The translations under genes were made by a program, and so were the position numbers. DNA of 14,849 bases from Candidatus Bathyarchaeota archaeon (GTDB lineage: Archaea; Thermoproteota; CALKCG01; B24; JAGTQN01), in NCBI GenBank assembly GCA_018396395.1, contig JAGTQN010000033.1, positions 1 to 14,849 of the forward strand, in the 5' to 3' direction. Below are positions 1 through 7,589 of this stretch, piece after piece (position 1 is the stretch's first letter; each line of letters starts with the position of its first letter). The notes under the pieces were generated by a model. It ran no database searches. It saw only the letters and a list, made by a program, of their open reading frames with translations, and had not been told where the DNA came from.

Positions 1-182
1 CTCCGGGATTCGCCTACTTACCACTTAAACGCACTCATAATATTCTTCCTGCAGATAGAGTGAAGAAAGGAAAAGAGGTATATCGCCTTTGGAGAGAGAA
101 TAAAAAAGAGCTTAAAAAATACGCTGAAGGTGAGGTTCAAGATATCTTATTTATAGCTGAGAAACCTATTTTGGAAAACTAA
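1..182 (+). CDS. C-terminal fragment of an unrecognised protein (5' truncated)
   Basis: An open frame enters from the window edge (first full codon at position 3) and ends at TAA 180-182, giving 59 residues. It is basic and hydrophilic, with a run rich in Lys, Glu and Arg (RVKKGKEVYRLWRENKKE) and a C-terminus DILFIAEKPILEN. The next gene begins immediately after it (GTG at 184), so the two were probably co-transcribed. I do not recognise the family, and nothing in the visible part shows a catalytic motif. The frame is supported by amino-acid composition and the absence of stops; the other two forward frames are closed by stops within this stretch. Confidence 0.45.
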   Translation, partial: PGFAYLPLKRTHNILPADRVKKGKEVYRLWRENKKELKKYAEGEVQDILFIAEKPILEN

Positions 183-183
183 A

Positions 184-797
184 GTGATAAGAATGGATGT
201 TAAAGTTTTTGAAAAATTCAGTCCTTGCGACCGGAGTCCAGCAATGCGATACTTATATGTCAGAAAATACGGAAAGCTACCAGATGAATGTCAAAATTGT
301 TGCAAACCGCTTGTATTTTTTTTTGATGACAAAGAATACCTAAATGCATACAGTCGTAAATTAAGGTCTCAAAAATCGATTTTCATTACAAATTGATAAC
401 TAATAACATTGTAGCTTATGCTCACTCTGTTGAGGAGATGGAAAGAATTTTAGAGATGTTTAGGGAGATCGCAAGTGAGAACGCCATTAATTGCAGAATA
501 CAATGGCGCTAGGCTGATCGTTATTGGCAAGATATTTTTTCCAGAACTTTTCGGCAAAGATGTTAATGGTTATAAACCTTTTTATTCAGATGAATTTGAG
601 TTTAGAAAATTTGCCGAAAAACAAAGAATAAAGAGAAAGTTGAGGCAATAGAGAAGAAAATTTTTGGAATTGATACAAAGAAATATTTAGAACAACTAAT
701 TTTTTGTATAGCGCTTTTCCTCAAGAAAAATAAGAATAATTTGAGGGTTCAAACGAGGGTGATAAATTATCCCCCGGCGCCAACTCTTAGACTTTAA
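184..797 (+). pseudogene. Unrecognised gene broken by several frameshifts
   Basis: Coding-like sequence runs through alternating frames: 184-396 (70 codons from GTG), then a second frame to a stop at 510-512 (including AYAHSVEEMERILEMF), then the first frame again from about 475 to 649-651 (including VIGKIFFPELFGKDVNGYK), then the second frame to about 797 (EAIEKKIFGIDTKKYLEQLI). Each piece is rich in ordinary protein-like composition and overlaps the next, so a single ancestral protein of roughly 170-200 residues with about three single-base shifts is likely. The first and third breaks can be healed by one extra base in an A or T run. An N-terminal DECQNCCKP segment could be part of a metal site. 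I cannot name the family, and the true 3' end is uncertain. Confidence 0.4.
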
Positions 798-1249
798 AAG
801 TCAATCCGTTTCATTTCGAATTCTCAGAAAATCAGGGTTAATAGCGAATTATATTTATTCTCCTAACATTCTGCACGAAGGAATGACCTGACCAAGTCCT
901 GTGAACAGCTTCCTTCCTTTCTTGGGGGAAGAGAAAAGGCAGTCGGTGAAATTTTTGAGAAGTTAGATTAGTTAAGAGAATTGCTATAAATTATGTTATA
1001 CAAGGCTAATCTTAGCAAAAGATAGCTTTTCATAAGGGATGATAGCTACCGCCTCTGGATAACCTTAGTCTCCGTAAATGCCTTTATGATTCTCTCGAAA
1101 CTTATTTTATATAGGGCTAATTCTATATTATTAACTTCTTTATTGAATTAGGCTATTCGTTTCAGCTTTCTTAAATGATGAAAAGAATCGATTTCTTTAT
1201 AGATAAAGCCTTTTTCTTGATTGATCTAAGATTAAATCGAGAGAAGTTT
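798..1249. other. Intergenic stretch, no gene recognised
   Basis: About 450 bp between the broken gene on the left and the 3' end of the oxidoreductase on the minus strand. No convincing ORF, tRNA or repeat is visible. A pyrimidine tract followed by a purine tract (about 910-938) is compositionally odd but forms only a weak CTTCC/GGAAG stem. The part after 1080 is A/T rich and includes T runs on the plus strand. Confidence 0.4.
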
Positions 1250-2270
1250 TTAATTTGTCATACATTTTTCTATAACCCACATAACCTTCCGAACAAATTC
1301 AGGAGTTATCGCCAAAGGTGCCACACCCTGGAATGTTTTATACAGTTCCTCGTAAAAGCTAGTCGCACTATCCTTGGACCCAGCTGAACTCCAACTCTCC
1401 TCCTTCCATGGAATTTCTTCCACATTATAACTGCGATCGGGAGTCGGTTCCGTTTTAACATGCCTTAGTGGAAGGTCCTTCGGGTCAAAGTATTTCCATT
1501 TAGGTTCTGTCTATCGCCCGTGAGGCCTCCTTGCGTTCCCATTACTAGCCAATAATTCTGCGGATAAGCACATGCCCTAGTTACTTCTATATCAATGAGG
1601 GGGGAATCCGGTGCCTTTAACATGATCTTTGCATGATCCTCAGCATCACCTAAGGTTAATGTTTTCTGTAGATCGAAAAAGACATTCGGTTCATTGTTTT
1701 CTAGGAAGGAGAGCCCCTGAGCTATCAGGTGTACCCCATTGTTTCTGAGCTCTCCTCCGCCAAATATTTTCAAGGTCTGCCAATCCCAACGTCTTCCAAA
1801 AGAGTGGGCACAAATTCTTATGAGGACTATGCGTCCGAGCTTCCTAGATTGAATGATTTCTTTAACCTTCAAATAATCGGGACTGAAGAGACTGTTTTGG
1901 AATACAGTAAGTATCTTTAGAGTCTTTTTCGCAGTTTCTATCATCATATCGACTTCATGAAGGTTCGTAGCCATAGGTTTCTCACAAACTACATGCTTTC
2001 CAGCTTCTAGAGCTTTAATTGTATGGGGAGCATGAAGATAGCTTGGAGTGGAAACCACAACCAATTCAACTTCCCCATCTTTTATGAATTCGTCGAAGTC
2101 TGAGTAAGCTTTGCATCCGAATTTTGTCATAGCTTCCTGCCGCCTTTCATCTATTGGATCGGAGACTGCTACAACCTGATATTTATCGGGTAACTTTTCG
2201 AGGTCTTAGCATGAATGTTCCAACCGCTTCTCCCCAATCCAGCTATTCCAACTCTTATTTGATTGCCCAT
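1250..2270 (-). pseudogene. Gfo/Idh/MocA-family NAD(P)-dependent oxidoreductase, two frameshifts
   Basis: Members of this family are dehydrogenases acting on sugars, inositols and related polyols. Reading the minus strand from ATG 2270 gives a Rossmann start, IRVGIAGLGRSGWNIHA. One base is lost near 2208-2215 (an extra A in an AA run would restore HAKDLEKLP), after which the frame continues through VVAVSDP, VVVSTPSYLH, the family signature EKPM (in HVVCEKPMATN) and FGGGELRNNGVHL, with the typical catalytic-region GVHL. A second one-base loss near 1495-1500 (about GDR/TEPKWKYFDP) shifts the C-terminus, which then runs through LRHVKTEPTPDRSYN to TAA at 1250-1252. The repaired length is about 340 residues, normal for the family, so nothing else is missing. 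The longest uninterrupted piece is 1465-2130. Either a recent pseudogene or a real gene with two base-call errors. Substrate unknown. Confidence 0.85.
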
Positions 2271-2611
2271 ATTAGTCAGTAGGCTTTATCATTAAATACG
2301 TTAAAAAATATTCCATATATCCTCCTAAACCTTCAAAGGCTGGATCCCAGCACTGATCAGACCATTTAATCCTTCCTTCATTCCTTCAATGGCTTCCCCC
2401 TTCCAATTTCTGAAGTTCGAAAGACTTCGGAAATTAAATAAGATATAGAAATTGATTGGTGGTATCGAAAAATTTAAGGGCTTTTAAGTTAAGGTCGAGC
2501 ATAGAGCCGCCTTTCAATTTTTCAGCCCCTACATACCGCTACTGTAGCTTCTGAGTCAGATCCCTGAGATCCTCCGTATATTTCTCCAAGGAATTTGTCT
2601 TCGTCTTCCCC
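2271..2611. other. Upstream region of the oxidoreductase, no firm gene
   Basis: On the minus strand a strong Shine-Dalgarno-like AGGAGG (complement of 2321-2326) precedes a 14-codon mini-ORF, 2316-2272, whose stop lies 1 base before the oxidoreductase ATG. TATA-like A/T-rich stretches occur around 2290-2310 and 2465-2490. A short minus-strand open frame (about 2325-2480) ends in a protein-like tail, but has no start codon and cannot be assigned. Confidence 0.35.
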
Positions 2612-2830
2612 TTGGAAATACAAAGCGAGATATGTCTATTTCATGGATTATCCATTGATAGGAAGATCCCAGTAGAGTCCTTCAAAGATAAGGATTCCAT
2701 ATACCTGTTATATGAAAGGTATGGACTCATGAAAGTGGAAAGATCCGGGCATTTTTCGTATCGAATCTATAGGATATTACTTGTGGAAGGAGTTACAATC
2801 CTGGATAAAGCCAAGCCCATGGAACTTTAA
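2612..2830 (+). CDS. Small hypothetical protein, doubtful
   Basis: A 72-codon open frame from TTG 2612 to TAA 2828-2830. The frame remains open upstream to about 2555 with protein-like sequence (YFSKEFVFVFPLEIQ) but without an ATG, so the start is not determined and it may be the tail of a decayed gene. The middle reads KDSIYLLYERYGLMKVERSG, with plausible composition. No Shine-Dalgarno sequence is seen before the TTG and no domain is recognised. It lies in the same damaged zone as the neighbouring frameshifted genes, 52 bp before the flavodoxin. Confidence 0.25.
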   Translation: MEIQSEICLFHGLSIDRKIPVESFKDKDSIYLLYERYGLMKVERSGHFSYRIYRILLVEGVTILDKAKPMEL

Positions 2831-2882
2831 ATTGAAATCCTTAAGTACCTTTCATTGATGATTACTTTCGGAGGAAATTCCA

Positions 2883-3343
2883 TTGGTTAAGGTTCTGGTT
2901 CTATATTATTCTCGGACTGGAAGGACAGAAACCTTGGCAAGGGCTGTCGAAGAGGGCATCAGCAGCGTTGAGGGGGCAATTCCCAAGGTTTTACGAGTTG
3001 GGACGCTACCCTTGAGGATCTCATCTCTTCTGATGCGGTAGCCTTTGGCTCTCCAAACTACTTCGGCTATATGAGCGGTTTAATGAAGGATTTCTTCGAT
3101 AGATTATGGAGCATAAGGGACAAAGTGGCTGGTATACCAGCGGCCGCCTTTACCTCTGGAGGCGGGGCAAGTAACTCAGCGCTTTTAAGTTTAGAAAGAA
3201 TGATAGAAGCCTTCAGGATGGAGAAAGCCTGCAACGGGATTGTTTCAAGCGGAATTCCAACGAGGAGAGACCTAGATGCCTGTAAAAAGCTGGGAGAAGC
3301 CTTGGCAAAGGCAGCAATGAAAAAGAAAAGGTCTGAAGGTTAA
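2883..3343 (+). pseudogene. Flavodoxin-family protein with one frameshift
   Basis: Flavodoxins are FMN-binding electron carriers or quinone reductases. The likely start is TTG 2883, eight bases after GGAGG (2870-2874). The N-terminus is a beta strand followed by the FMN phosphate loop SRTGRTETLA (about residues 9-18). The frame breaks near 2990: a fifth T in the TTTT run would give KVFTSWDATLEDL and join the second part. That part has the family features DAVAFGSPNYFGYMSG (FMN ring loop), FFDRLW, and AAFTSGGGASN (third loop). The repaired length is about 153 residues, normal for a short-chain flavodoxin. The uninterrupted C-terminal piece from ATG 3071 is 90 residues and lacks the phosphate loop, so it would not be functional alone. 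Decay and sequencing error are both possible. Confidence 0.8.
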
Positions 3344-3418
3344 AAAATCAAATGCCAGTTTAGTGGAATTATTGGCGAAGGTAAGGAATGTTTTTAGGAA
3401 TGCAAAAGTCTTGAGCGA

Positions 3419-3871
3419 TTACCGTCTCCTGCGCCTATATTCTCCCCTTCCTGATCTGTAGCCGCCGCCCCTATACGAGGATCTGAAGCTAGGGTAACGG
3501 AGTGCCCCTTCCAGGCGTCTCTCAGAAAGGTTGTTATCGGTCTTTACCTCAGAAATTGGAGTTTCTGCGGTGGAGAAGCTACCGTATCGACCAATATTCA
3601 GGCGCATAGATCCTCTGAAAAGGGATGTATAGCCATTTTTTATAGTGATCGTCTCACCCTCGTTAACCCTTCCTATATCGTCTTCCCAAAGGGTCAGGAA
3701 AATGCATCCAGTTTCATCACCAACAAGGGCGTCAGCAACCTTCCGTCCTCCCATGGTTTCCCTTACAGCTCCTTTGGAAACGACCCTTACTGATATATCT
3801 ATACCTCTAGAGTTAGGAGATAGGCTTTCGACCTTAACATTCTTGGGGGTTCTTTCCCCTCCCATTTCCAT
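3419..3871 (-). CDS. Single-stranded nucleic-acid-binding protein, single OB fold with Arg/Gly tail (SSB-like)
   Basis: This 150-residue protein resembles crenarchaeal SSB, which has one OB fold followed by a flexible tail and coats single-stranded DNA (or RNA) during replication and repair. The OB fold spans about residues 8-108, with the characteristic strands VRVVSKG, DALVGDETGCIFLTLW (residues 47-62) and EGETITIKNGYTSLFRG, and aromatic residues W62, Y81 and F85 that could stack on bases. Residues 119-150 form a disordered-looking tail rich in Arg, Gly, Tyr and Ser that ends in RRRRR. I see no acidic tip of the kind bacterial SSBs use for partner binding. The start at ATG 3871 is supported by GAGG seven bases upstream. 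It converges on the flavodoxin (75 bp apart). Confidence 0.8.
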   Translation of the reverse strand: MEMGGERTPKNVKVESLSPNSRGIDISVRVVSKGAVRETMGGRKVADALVGDETGCIFLTLWEDDIGRVNEGETITIKNGYTSLFRGSMRLNIGRYGSFSTAETPISEVKTDNNLSERRLEGALRYPSFRSSYRGGGYRSGRGEYRRRRR

Positions 3872-4085
3872 AGAAAAACCTCAGATTCTAAATGGCTTCG
3901 CTCTTATTAAGGATTTAACCAAATCGACGAATGGTTCGAATAAGTGAGTCCTTTCCTTTGTTATAGTTTCTCTTCTGAGGATGAAAGGGCTTTCAAATTC
4001 AAAGTCCTAATTTTTGGAGGCTTCCCGAGGTAACCTTTCCTTGAGAAGGGGGCGACTATTTCGAAGGATCGTCCGATTAAGCCTT

Positions 4086-4124
4086 CGGAAGCCTAAAATC
4101 CTGAAAATGTGTAATAAGCTTCCG
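4086..4124 (-). terminator. Inverted repeat just after the GDPD gene, possible terminator
   Basis: CGGAAGC (4086-4092) and GCTTCCG (4118-4124) are perfect 7-bp complementary arms separated by 25 bases, starting three bases past the GDPD stop codon. The stem is good but the loop is long and no strong U tract follows on the minus strand, so the terminator role is weakly supported. Confidence 0.3.
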
Positions 4125-4126
4125 AT

Positions 4127-4828
4127 CTAGTTTGACGTCATCTTTTTTGCCTTCAAGCATGAAAGAACGATGTCCGGCTTATTGCTTCCAATAGCATCGA
4201 CCCCGAAATCGATCATTCTATCGATATTCCTGGGTTCATCAACATTCCAAACAGTTACTTTTATTCCAGCCCTATGGATCTCCTCGACAAGTTCCTTATC
4301 TACTGTCAAGTAATTTATATGGATTGCATCGGCTTTTGCAACCCTAACGATATGGATAGGATCCAAGGGTCTGCCGACGAAGAGAACCCCCGTCTTGATA
4401 AGGGGCTTAAGTTCCTTCGCTTTCTTAACTCTGTTGTGGAAGAAGGATGTCAAGACGACGCGATCCAAAAAACCCTTCTCTTCGAGGATTCTCAGAACAG
4501 GTTCTTCGGTCCCTTCTCCCTTCAGCTCGATCTGTAGAATCGCCTTGTCCTTAACTAGGTCGATAACCTCTTCGAGCAGTGGAATCCTTTCTCCCATACC
4601 AGCGTCGAGTTTTGAAAGATCCTCGAAGCTTAGGTCTCGGACATATCCATGACCATTAGTCGTCCTGTCGACTGTTGGATCGTGGATGACGACGACACGG
4701 CCATCCTTGCTAAGGTGTACATCTAGCTCAACGGCATGAACTCCGATCTCCAATGCCCTTCTGAAGGATCGAAGGGTGTTCTCAGGCTCGTAAGCCGCAG
4801 CACCCCTATGGCCTATTACCTGGATCAT
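4127..4828 (-). CDS. Glycerophosphodiester phosphodiesterase (GDPD family)
   Basis: Hydrolyses glycerophosphodiesters from lipid headgroups to glycerol phosphate and an alcohol, with a divalent metal in a TIM barrel. The 233 residues carry the full signature set: GHRG (6-9), PENTL (15-19), the metal ligands in VELDVHLSKDG (E34, D36), the catalytic VIHDPTVDRTTNG (H49), and IELKGE (E101, K103) further along. No signal peptide is visible, so it should act in the cytoplasm. The length matches the compact prokaryotic cytosolic form. The start at ATG 4828 places the HRG motif at its usual distance; there is no Shine-Dalgarno sequence, but a TATA-like GATTAATAG lies about 30 bp upstream (near 4852-4862), consistent with a leaderless message. 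It is divergent from the amidohydrolase gene. Confidence 0.93.
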   Translation of the reverse strand: MIQVIGHRGAAAYEPENTLRSFRRALEIGVHAVELDVHLSKDGRVVVIHDPTVDRTTNGHGYVRDLSFEDLSKLDAGMGERIPLLEEVIDLVKDKAILQIELKGEGTEEPVLRILEEKGFLDRVVLTSFFHNRVKKAKELKPLIKTGVLFVGRPLDPIHIVRVAKADAIHINYLTVDKELVEEIHRAGIKVTVWNVDEPRNIDRMIDFGVDAIGSNKPDIVLSCLKAKKMTSN

Positions 4829-4956
4829 TGAGTTTTATGGCAGAGAAAGGGCTCTATTAATCTTTGGCTTTTACCGAGAATAGGATCCCTATTCAAAAAT
4901 GGACAAGACTTCGGCCTAATGAAAGAGTCGCTTGGCTTTTTTGTCTGGATGAACTA

Positions 4957-4982
4957 AGAAGCCTTTCCTTTTTCAGGCTTCT
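4957..4982. repeat. Inverted repeat in the divergent GDPD/amidohydrolase spacer
   Basis: AGAAGCCT (4957-4964) and AGGCTTCT (4975-4982) are perfect 8-bp arms around a 10-base pyrimidine-rich loop. It lies in the 269-bp spacer between two divergently transcribed genes, about 130 bp from either start, so a terminator role is unlikely; an operator or small RNA hairpin is possible. The rest of the spacer shows only A/T-rich promoter-like sequence. Confidence 0.45.
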
Positions 4983-5060
4983 AGAAGGCAAAAATCTTCA
5001 AAAAACAAAGAAAATTTTCTTTTCCTTAGGACTCCTTTTCTAAAGCCCGGAATTATGGGA

Positions 5061-5073
5061 ATTCTTAAATAAG
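5061..5073 (+). promoter_or_regulatory. TATA-like box of the amidohydrolase gene
   Basis: ATTCTTAAATAAGG matches an archaeal TATA box and is centred about 31 bp before ATG 5098, predicting a transcript start a few bases before the start codon. Confidence 0.45.
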
Positions 5074-5097
5074 GATGGAGGGGCGTTTACCAGGGGA

Positions 5098-6240
5098 ATG
5101 CCTATGTACGATCTTGTGGTTAAAGGTGGGGTTCTTATAGACCCGGCCCAAGGAATTTATGAGCGAAAGGACATAGGGATCCTCCATGGAAGAGTCGAAG
5201 CTGTCGAAACGCGGATCCCAGCCGATGCTAAGCAGGTTATGAACGCAGAGGGCCTCCTTATAACTCCGGGTCTTATAGACCTTCATGTCCATGTCTGTCG
5301 TGACATAGCATCCATAGGCATCGATCCAGATGCCTTTTGCCTTCGCAGGGGTTCCACTACAGTCCTCGATGCGGGTTCCCTCGGCCACCTCCTCTTCAGG
5401 ATTTTCAGGAGGCATGTGATCGAAGCCTCGAAGACCACAGTATTCGCTTTGCTCAACATCAAATCCTTAGGCATGATTGAATTCTCAAAGAGGGAGGGCT
5501 GGTCCATGCTCCTCGATGCCCTTGATGGGCTCTTCGCAAAACTCTTCGTCAACGTGGAAGAGTCCGTCCGAACTATTCAAGAGAACAGGGATGTCATAAT
5601 AGGCATTAAATGGGCTCATAATGGGCTAGAATACCTCCGTTTGGCTAGGAAGGTGGCCGATGAGGCTGGATGCCTCATCATGGCTGAGAATCACCGCCAG
5701 CCGGATGCCTTGAAGTATCTTAAAGAGGGCGACATCGTAACCCATCTATACCATGGTCTTAAACCGAGGCCCCATGATGGGCTTTTGGATGAGGATATGA
5801 AGGTTCAACCAGAGTTCTACGAAGCCCTGAAGAGAGGTGTAATCCTCGATGTGGGCCATGGTGCTGGAAGCTTCTCCTGGGAGGTTGCCGAGAAAGCGTT
5901 GGAACAAGGAATAAAGCCCCATACCATAAGTACTGATTTGTATACGCTAAGCGTCGATGGTCCTGCCTTCGACATGCCCACGACGATGGCAAAGTTCCTT
6001 CATCTTGGCCTTTCCCTTGAAGAAGTCGTAGAAGCCTCAACAGCCATGCCAGCCAAGGTTCTGGGAAGGCTTGGAGAAATTGGAACCCTTAAGCCTGGTG
6101 CCTTCGCTGATCTCGTTGCTTTTAAAATCCAAGAGGGAAAATTCCCCCTAACGGACACTATGAAAAAAACAAGGATGGGAGAAAAGATGCCTCTTCCTGT
6201 CGCAGTAGTGAAGTGGGGAGAGGTCTATAAACTCCAGTGA
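5098..6240 (+). CDS. Amidohydrolase/deacetylase-family metallohydrolase (dihydroorotase-like fold)
   Basis: Member of the amidohydrolase superfamily, closest in appearance to the COG3964-type deacetylases, which hydrolyse N-acyl groups or small amides. The residues that bind the two metals are in place: HVH at 63-65 after PGLIDLHVH, bridging Lys K171 in IGIKWAHNG, H199 in MAENHRQP, H216 in DIVTHLYHG, and D280 in TISTDLY. The segment ILDVGHGAGSFSW (249-261) is typical of this subgroup. The final third has the usual small beta-domain return, including GTLKPGAFADLVAF. The 380 residues are full length. A second in-frame ATG at 5104 is also possible; a GGGG run at 5093-5096 suits it better as a ribosome site. 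No neighbouring pathway gene reveals the substrate. Confidence 0.88.
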   Translation: MPMYDLVVKGGVLIDPAQGIYERKDIGILHGRVEAVETRIPADAKQVMNAEGLLITPGLIDLHVHVCRDIASIGIDPDAFCLRRGSTTVLDAGSLGHLLFRIFRRHVIEASKTTVFALLNIKSLGMIEFSKREGWSMLLDALDGLFAKLFVNVEESVRTIQENRDVIIGIKWAHNGLEYLRLARKVADEAGCLIMAENHRQPDALKYLKEGDIVTHLYHGLKPRPHDGLLDEDMKVQPEFYEALKRGVILDVGHGAGSFSWEVAEKALEQGIKPHTISTDLYTLSVDGPAFDMPTTMAKFLHLGLSLEEVVEASTAMPAKVLGRLGEIGTLKPGAFADLVAFKIQEGKFPLTDTMKKTRMGEKMPLPVAVVKWGEVYKLQ

Positions 6241-6307
6241 GATTTGGAGAAAACCAAGAATTTAAATTTCAATTGAATCTTACTAATATGAGTTAGGAAA
6301 AATTACA

Positions 6308-6358
6308 TTACTTTTTTCTTTGAATTTGACTTCCTTTGATCAGGTTTTTTATTCTTTC
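6308..6358 (+). terminator. T-rich tracts after the amidohydrolase gene
   Basis: The plus strand contains TTTTTT runs near 6311 and 6345-6350 in an A/T-rich convergent spacer. Archaeal termination can occur at such T tracts without a hairpin; none is evident here. Confidence 0.35.
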
Positions 6359-6412
6359 AATATCTATTAATTTGAAAGTTCCTTTTTTAGTATTGTTAAT
6401 TCATCTTTTTCT

Positions 6413-6853
6413 TTATATGTCTAAGATGAACTTAGCAGTTACGAATCCCTTATCATCTTCAAGAATCTCCATCCTATGGTATGTGATTCCTTTGACGGCA
6501 ACTTTCTGTGGATGCCTTTTTGGGTCGAATGGTTCTCCATAGGCTGTAGCCCTTAAGGATAAGCCTTCTGGAGTAGCCTTTATCTCATGAATTATGAAAG
6601 AGGAGAAGAGATTTTCAGTAGTTTCGAAGCTCACGAGAAGGGCTTCTAACCATGAATATAGAAGTCCCTCTTTATCGATGCCTTCGACTGTGAAGTCTTG
6701 AGAAAGAATAGGACGGATCTTTTCGACTTCTGTCATGACTTCGAAAAGGGCAAGGGCAGCGTTGGCAAAGCATTCTTCTAGGCTCGATCCATAGGCAGCA
6801 ACATAAATGTCCGCTGTATGCTCCAAGTACTCGAAGGGAGGAGTTCCCTTCAT
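6413..6853 (-). CDS. Archease, activator of the RtcB tRNA ligase
   Basis: Archease activates RtcB for multiple turnover (guanylylation), so that cleaved tRNA exons can be ligated. The 146 residues begin with the family motif EYLEHTADI (H12, T13, D15), followed by GSSLEECFANAA, LLYSWLEALLV, and the C-terminal block GEPFDPKRHPQ...VKGITYH with terminal KFILDI (D145). The conserved acidic residues D15 and D145 are those expected to form the calcium site, and the length is normal. The start at ATG 6853 is well supported by GGAGGT five bases upstream and a TATA-like A/T block about 30 bp further up. It stands alone here, with RtcB not in view. An intron-containing tRNA lies about 3.2 kb away and would require this activity. 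Confidence 0.95.
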   Translation of the reverse strand: MKGTPPFEYLEHTADIYVAAYGSSLEECFANAALALFEVMTEVEKIRPILSQDFTVEGIDKEGLLYSWLEALLVSFETTENLFSSFIIHEIKATPEGLSLRATAYGEPFDPKRHPQKVAVKGITYHRMEILEDDKGFVTAKFILDI

Positions 6854-7171
6854 TTTCTACCTCCATTAGTTTTAAAGGATTTTTAAAAAATATAAAAAAG
6901 CTTCTAAATTAAGTTTTTGAAAAATGCTGATAAGCATCCTTCAGTCGTATAATTATCCTTAGAGCCTTGTGCACTGAATTCGAATTCTTCATGATTAACA
7001 TATTTTAAGAAAAGGTTTTATCTTTTTGCTGATAACTTGATTATGATATATGAAACAATACTTAATGTACCATGTTATCGATACCTTAGTTTCTTACATG
7101 AACTCTAATTACAATCATATAACTTTGAACTGCAAAATAAGCATTGTTTAACCGATTTATAGAAAAAGCTA
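6854..7171. other. A/T-rich intergenic stretch, no gene recognised
   Basis: About 320 bp between the archease start and the Alba terminator. It holds the archease promoter and Shine-Dalgarno sequence at its left end. The rest is strongly A/T rich, with no open frame of note and no clear RNA structure. Confidence 0.5.
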
Positions 7172-7219
7172 AGAGACAAAAAATAAAGGGGGCCCGAAGA
7201 AGTTTTTTCAAGGTCGGGC
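7172..7219 (-). terminator. Hairpin plus T tract at the end of the Alba gene
   Basis: GCCCGA (7192-7197) and TCGGGC (7214-7219) form a perfect 6-bp stem that straddles the Alba stop codon (7208-7210). Reading the minus strand, it is followed by CCCCTTTATTTTTTG, a U-rich run. The layout resembles an intrinsic terminator. Confidence 0.5.
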
Positions 7220-7498
7220 GATGTGCAATTCAATCGTCGAGACGTTGATCTTTCGTCCGTCCTGTCCTGTCAATTCCTGGGTTCCTATGTTGATGCTCTC
7301 AATCTGTAAGTCCTTGACGAAGGCCCTCCTTATCAACTCCACGGTATCCACAGCCCTCGATATGACCCGTCCCCTTGCTTTGACTGTGATATTCTTAACA
7401 CCGGAGTTGAAGAGGGTCATACAGGCTACGACATAGTTCATTACAGGCTTCTGTCCGATCAGGACTACATTTTCCCTTTCCGCAGTAGATCCAGACAT
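7208..7498 (-). CDS. albA: DNA/RNA-binding chromatin protein Alba
   Basis: Alba dimers coat archaeal DNA and RNA and organise the chromosome. The 96-residue sequence matches crenarchaeal Alba along its whole length: ENVVLIGQKPVMNYVVA (residues 9-25), the NITVKARGRVISRAVDTVE core (36-54) with the DNA-contacting RGR (42-44), and the GQDGRKINVSTIELHI beta-hairpin region (79-94). Residue 16, whose lysine in Sulfolobus Alba is the reported acetylation site, is Gln here; the neighbouring K17 is kept. The start at ATG 7498 has a strong GGAGGTG eight bases upstream, and a TATA-like box lies further up. A single-gene transcription unit is likely, given its own terminator and promoter. Confidence 0.97.
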   Translation of the reverse strand: MSGSTAERENVVLIGQKPVMNYVVACMTLFNSGVKNITVKARGRVISRAVDTVELIRRAFVKDLQIESINIGTQELTGQDGRKINVSTIELHIARP

Positions 7499-7531
7499 CG
7501 ATTTCGCACCTCCTTTAGGTCCTATGTTTTG

Positions 7532-7570
7532 TTGCTAGGACAGCAATAAGTTACAAGGAATCTCTTATAT
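7532..7570 (-). promoter_or_regulatory. Alba promoter region with inverted repeat
   Basis: On the minus strand, CATATAAGAG (complement of about 7561-7570) and AACTTATTG (about 7543-7551) are TATA-like candidates. TTGCT (7532-7536) and AGCAA (7542-7546) are perfect arms around AGGAC and lie between the TATA box and the Alba start, where an operator could sit. The CTTATATG version also reads toward the plus strand, 20-25 bp before repeat copy A. Confidence 0.4.
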
Positions 7571-7589
7571 GTTTTTCTATTCTTGGAGG

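Noticed and set aside
880..1060. Possible C/D-box or other small RNA in the left intergenic region
   Set aside because: GGATGATAG near 1037 resembles a C box, but no properly spaced D box or C'/D' pair was found.
1175..1387. 70-codon plus-strand open frame
   Set aside because: It is antisense to the C-terminal part of the oxidoreductase recovered after frame correction.
2325..2480. Minus-strand open frame ending in EAIEGMKEGLNGLISAGIQP
   Set aside because: It looks like a protein tail but has no start codon, no recognisable family and only about 50 codons. It may be a remnant, but this is not supportable.
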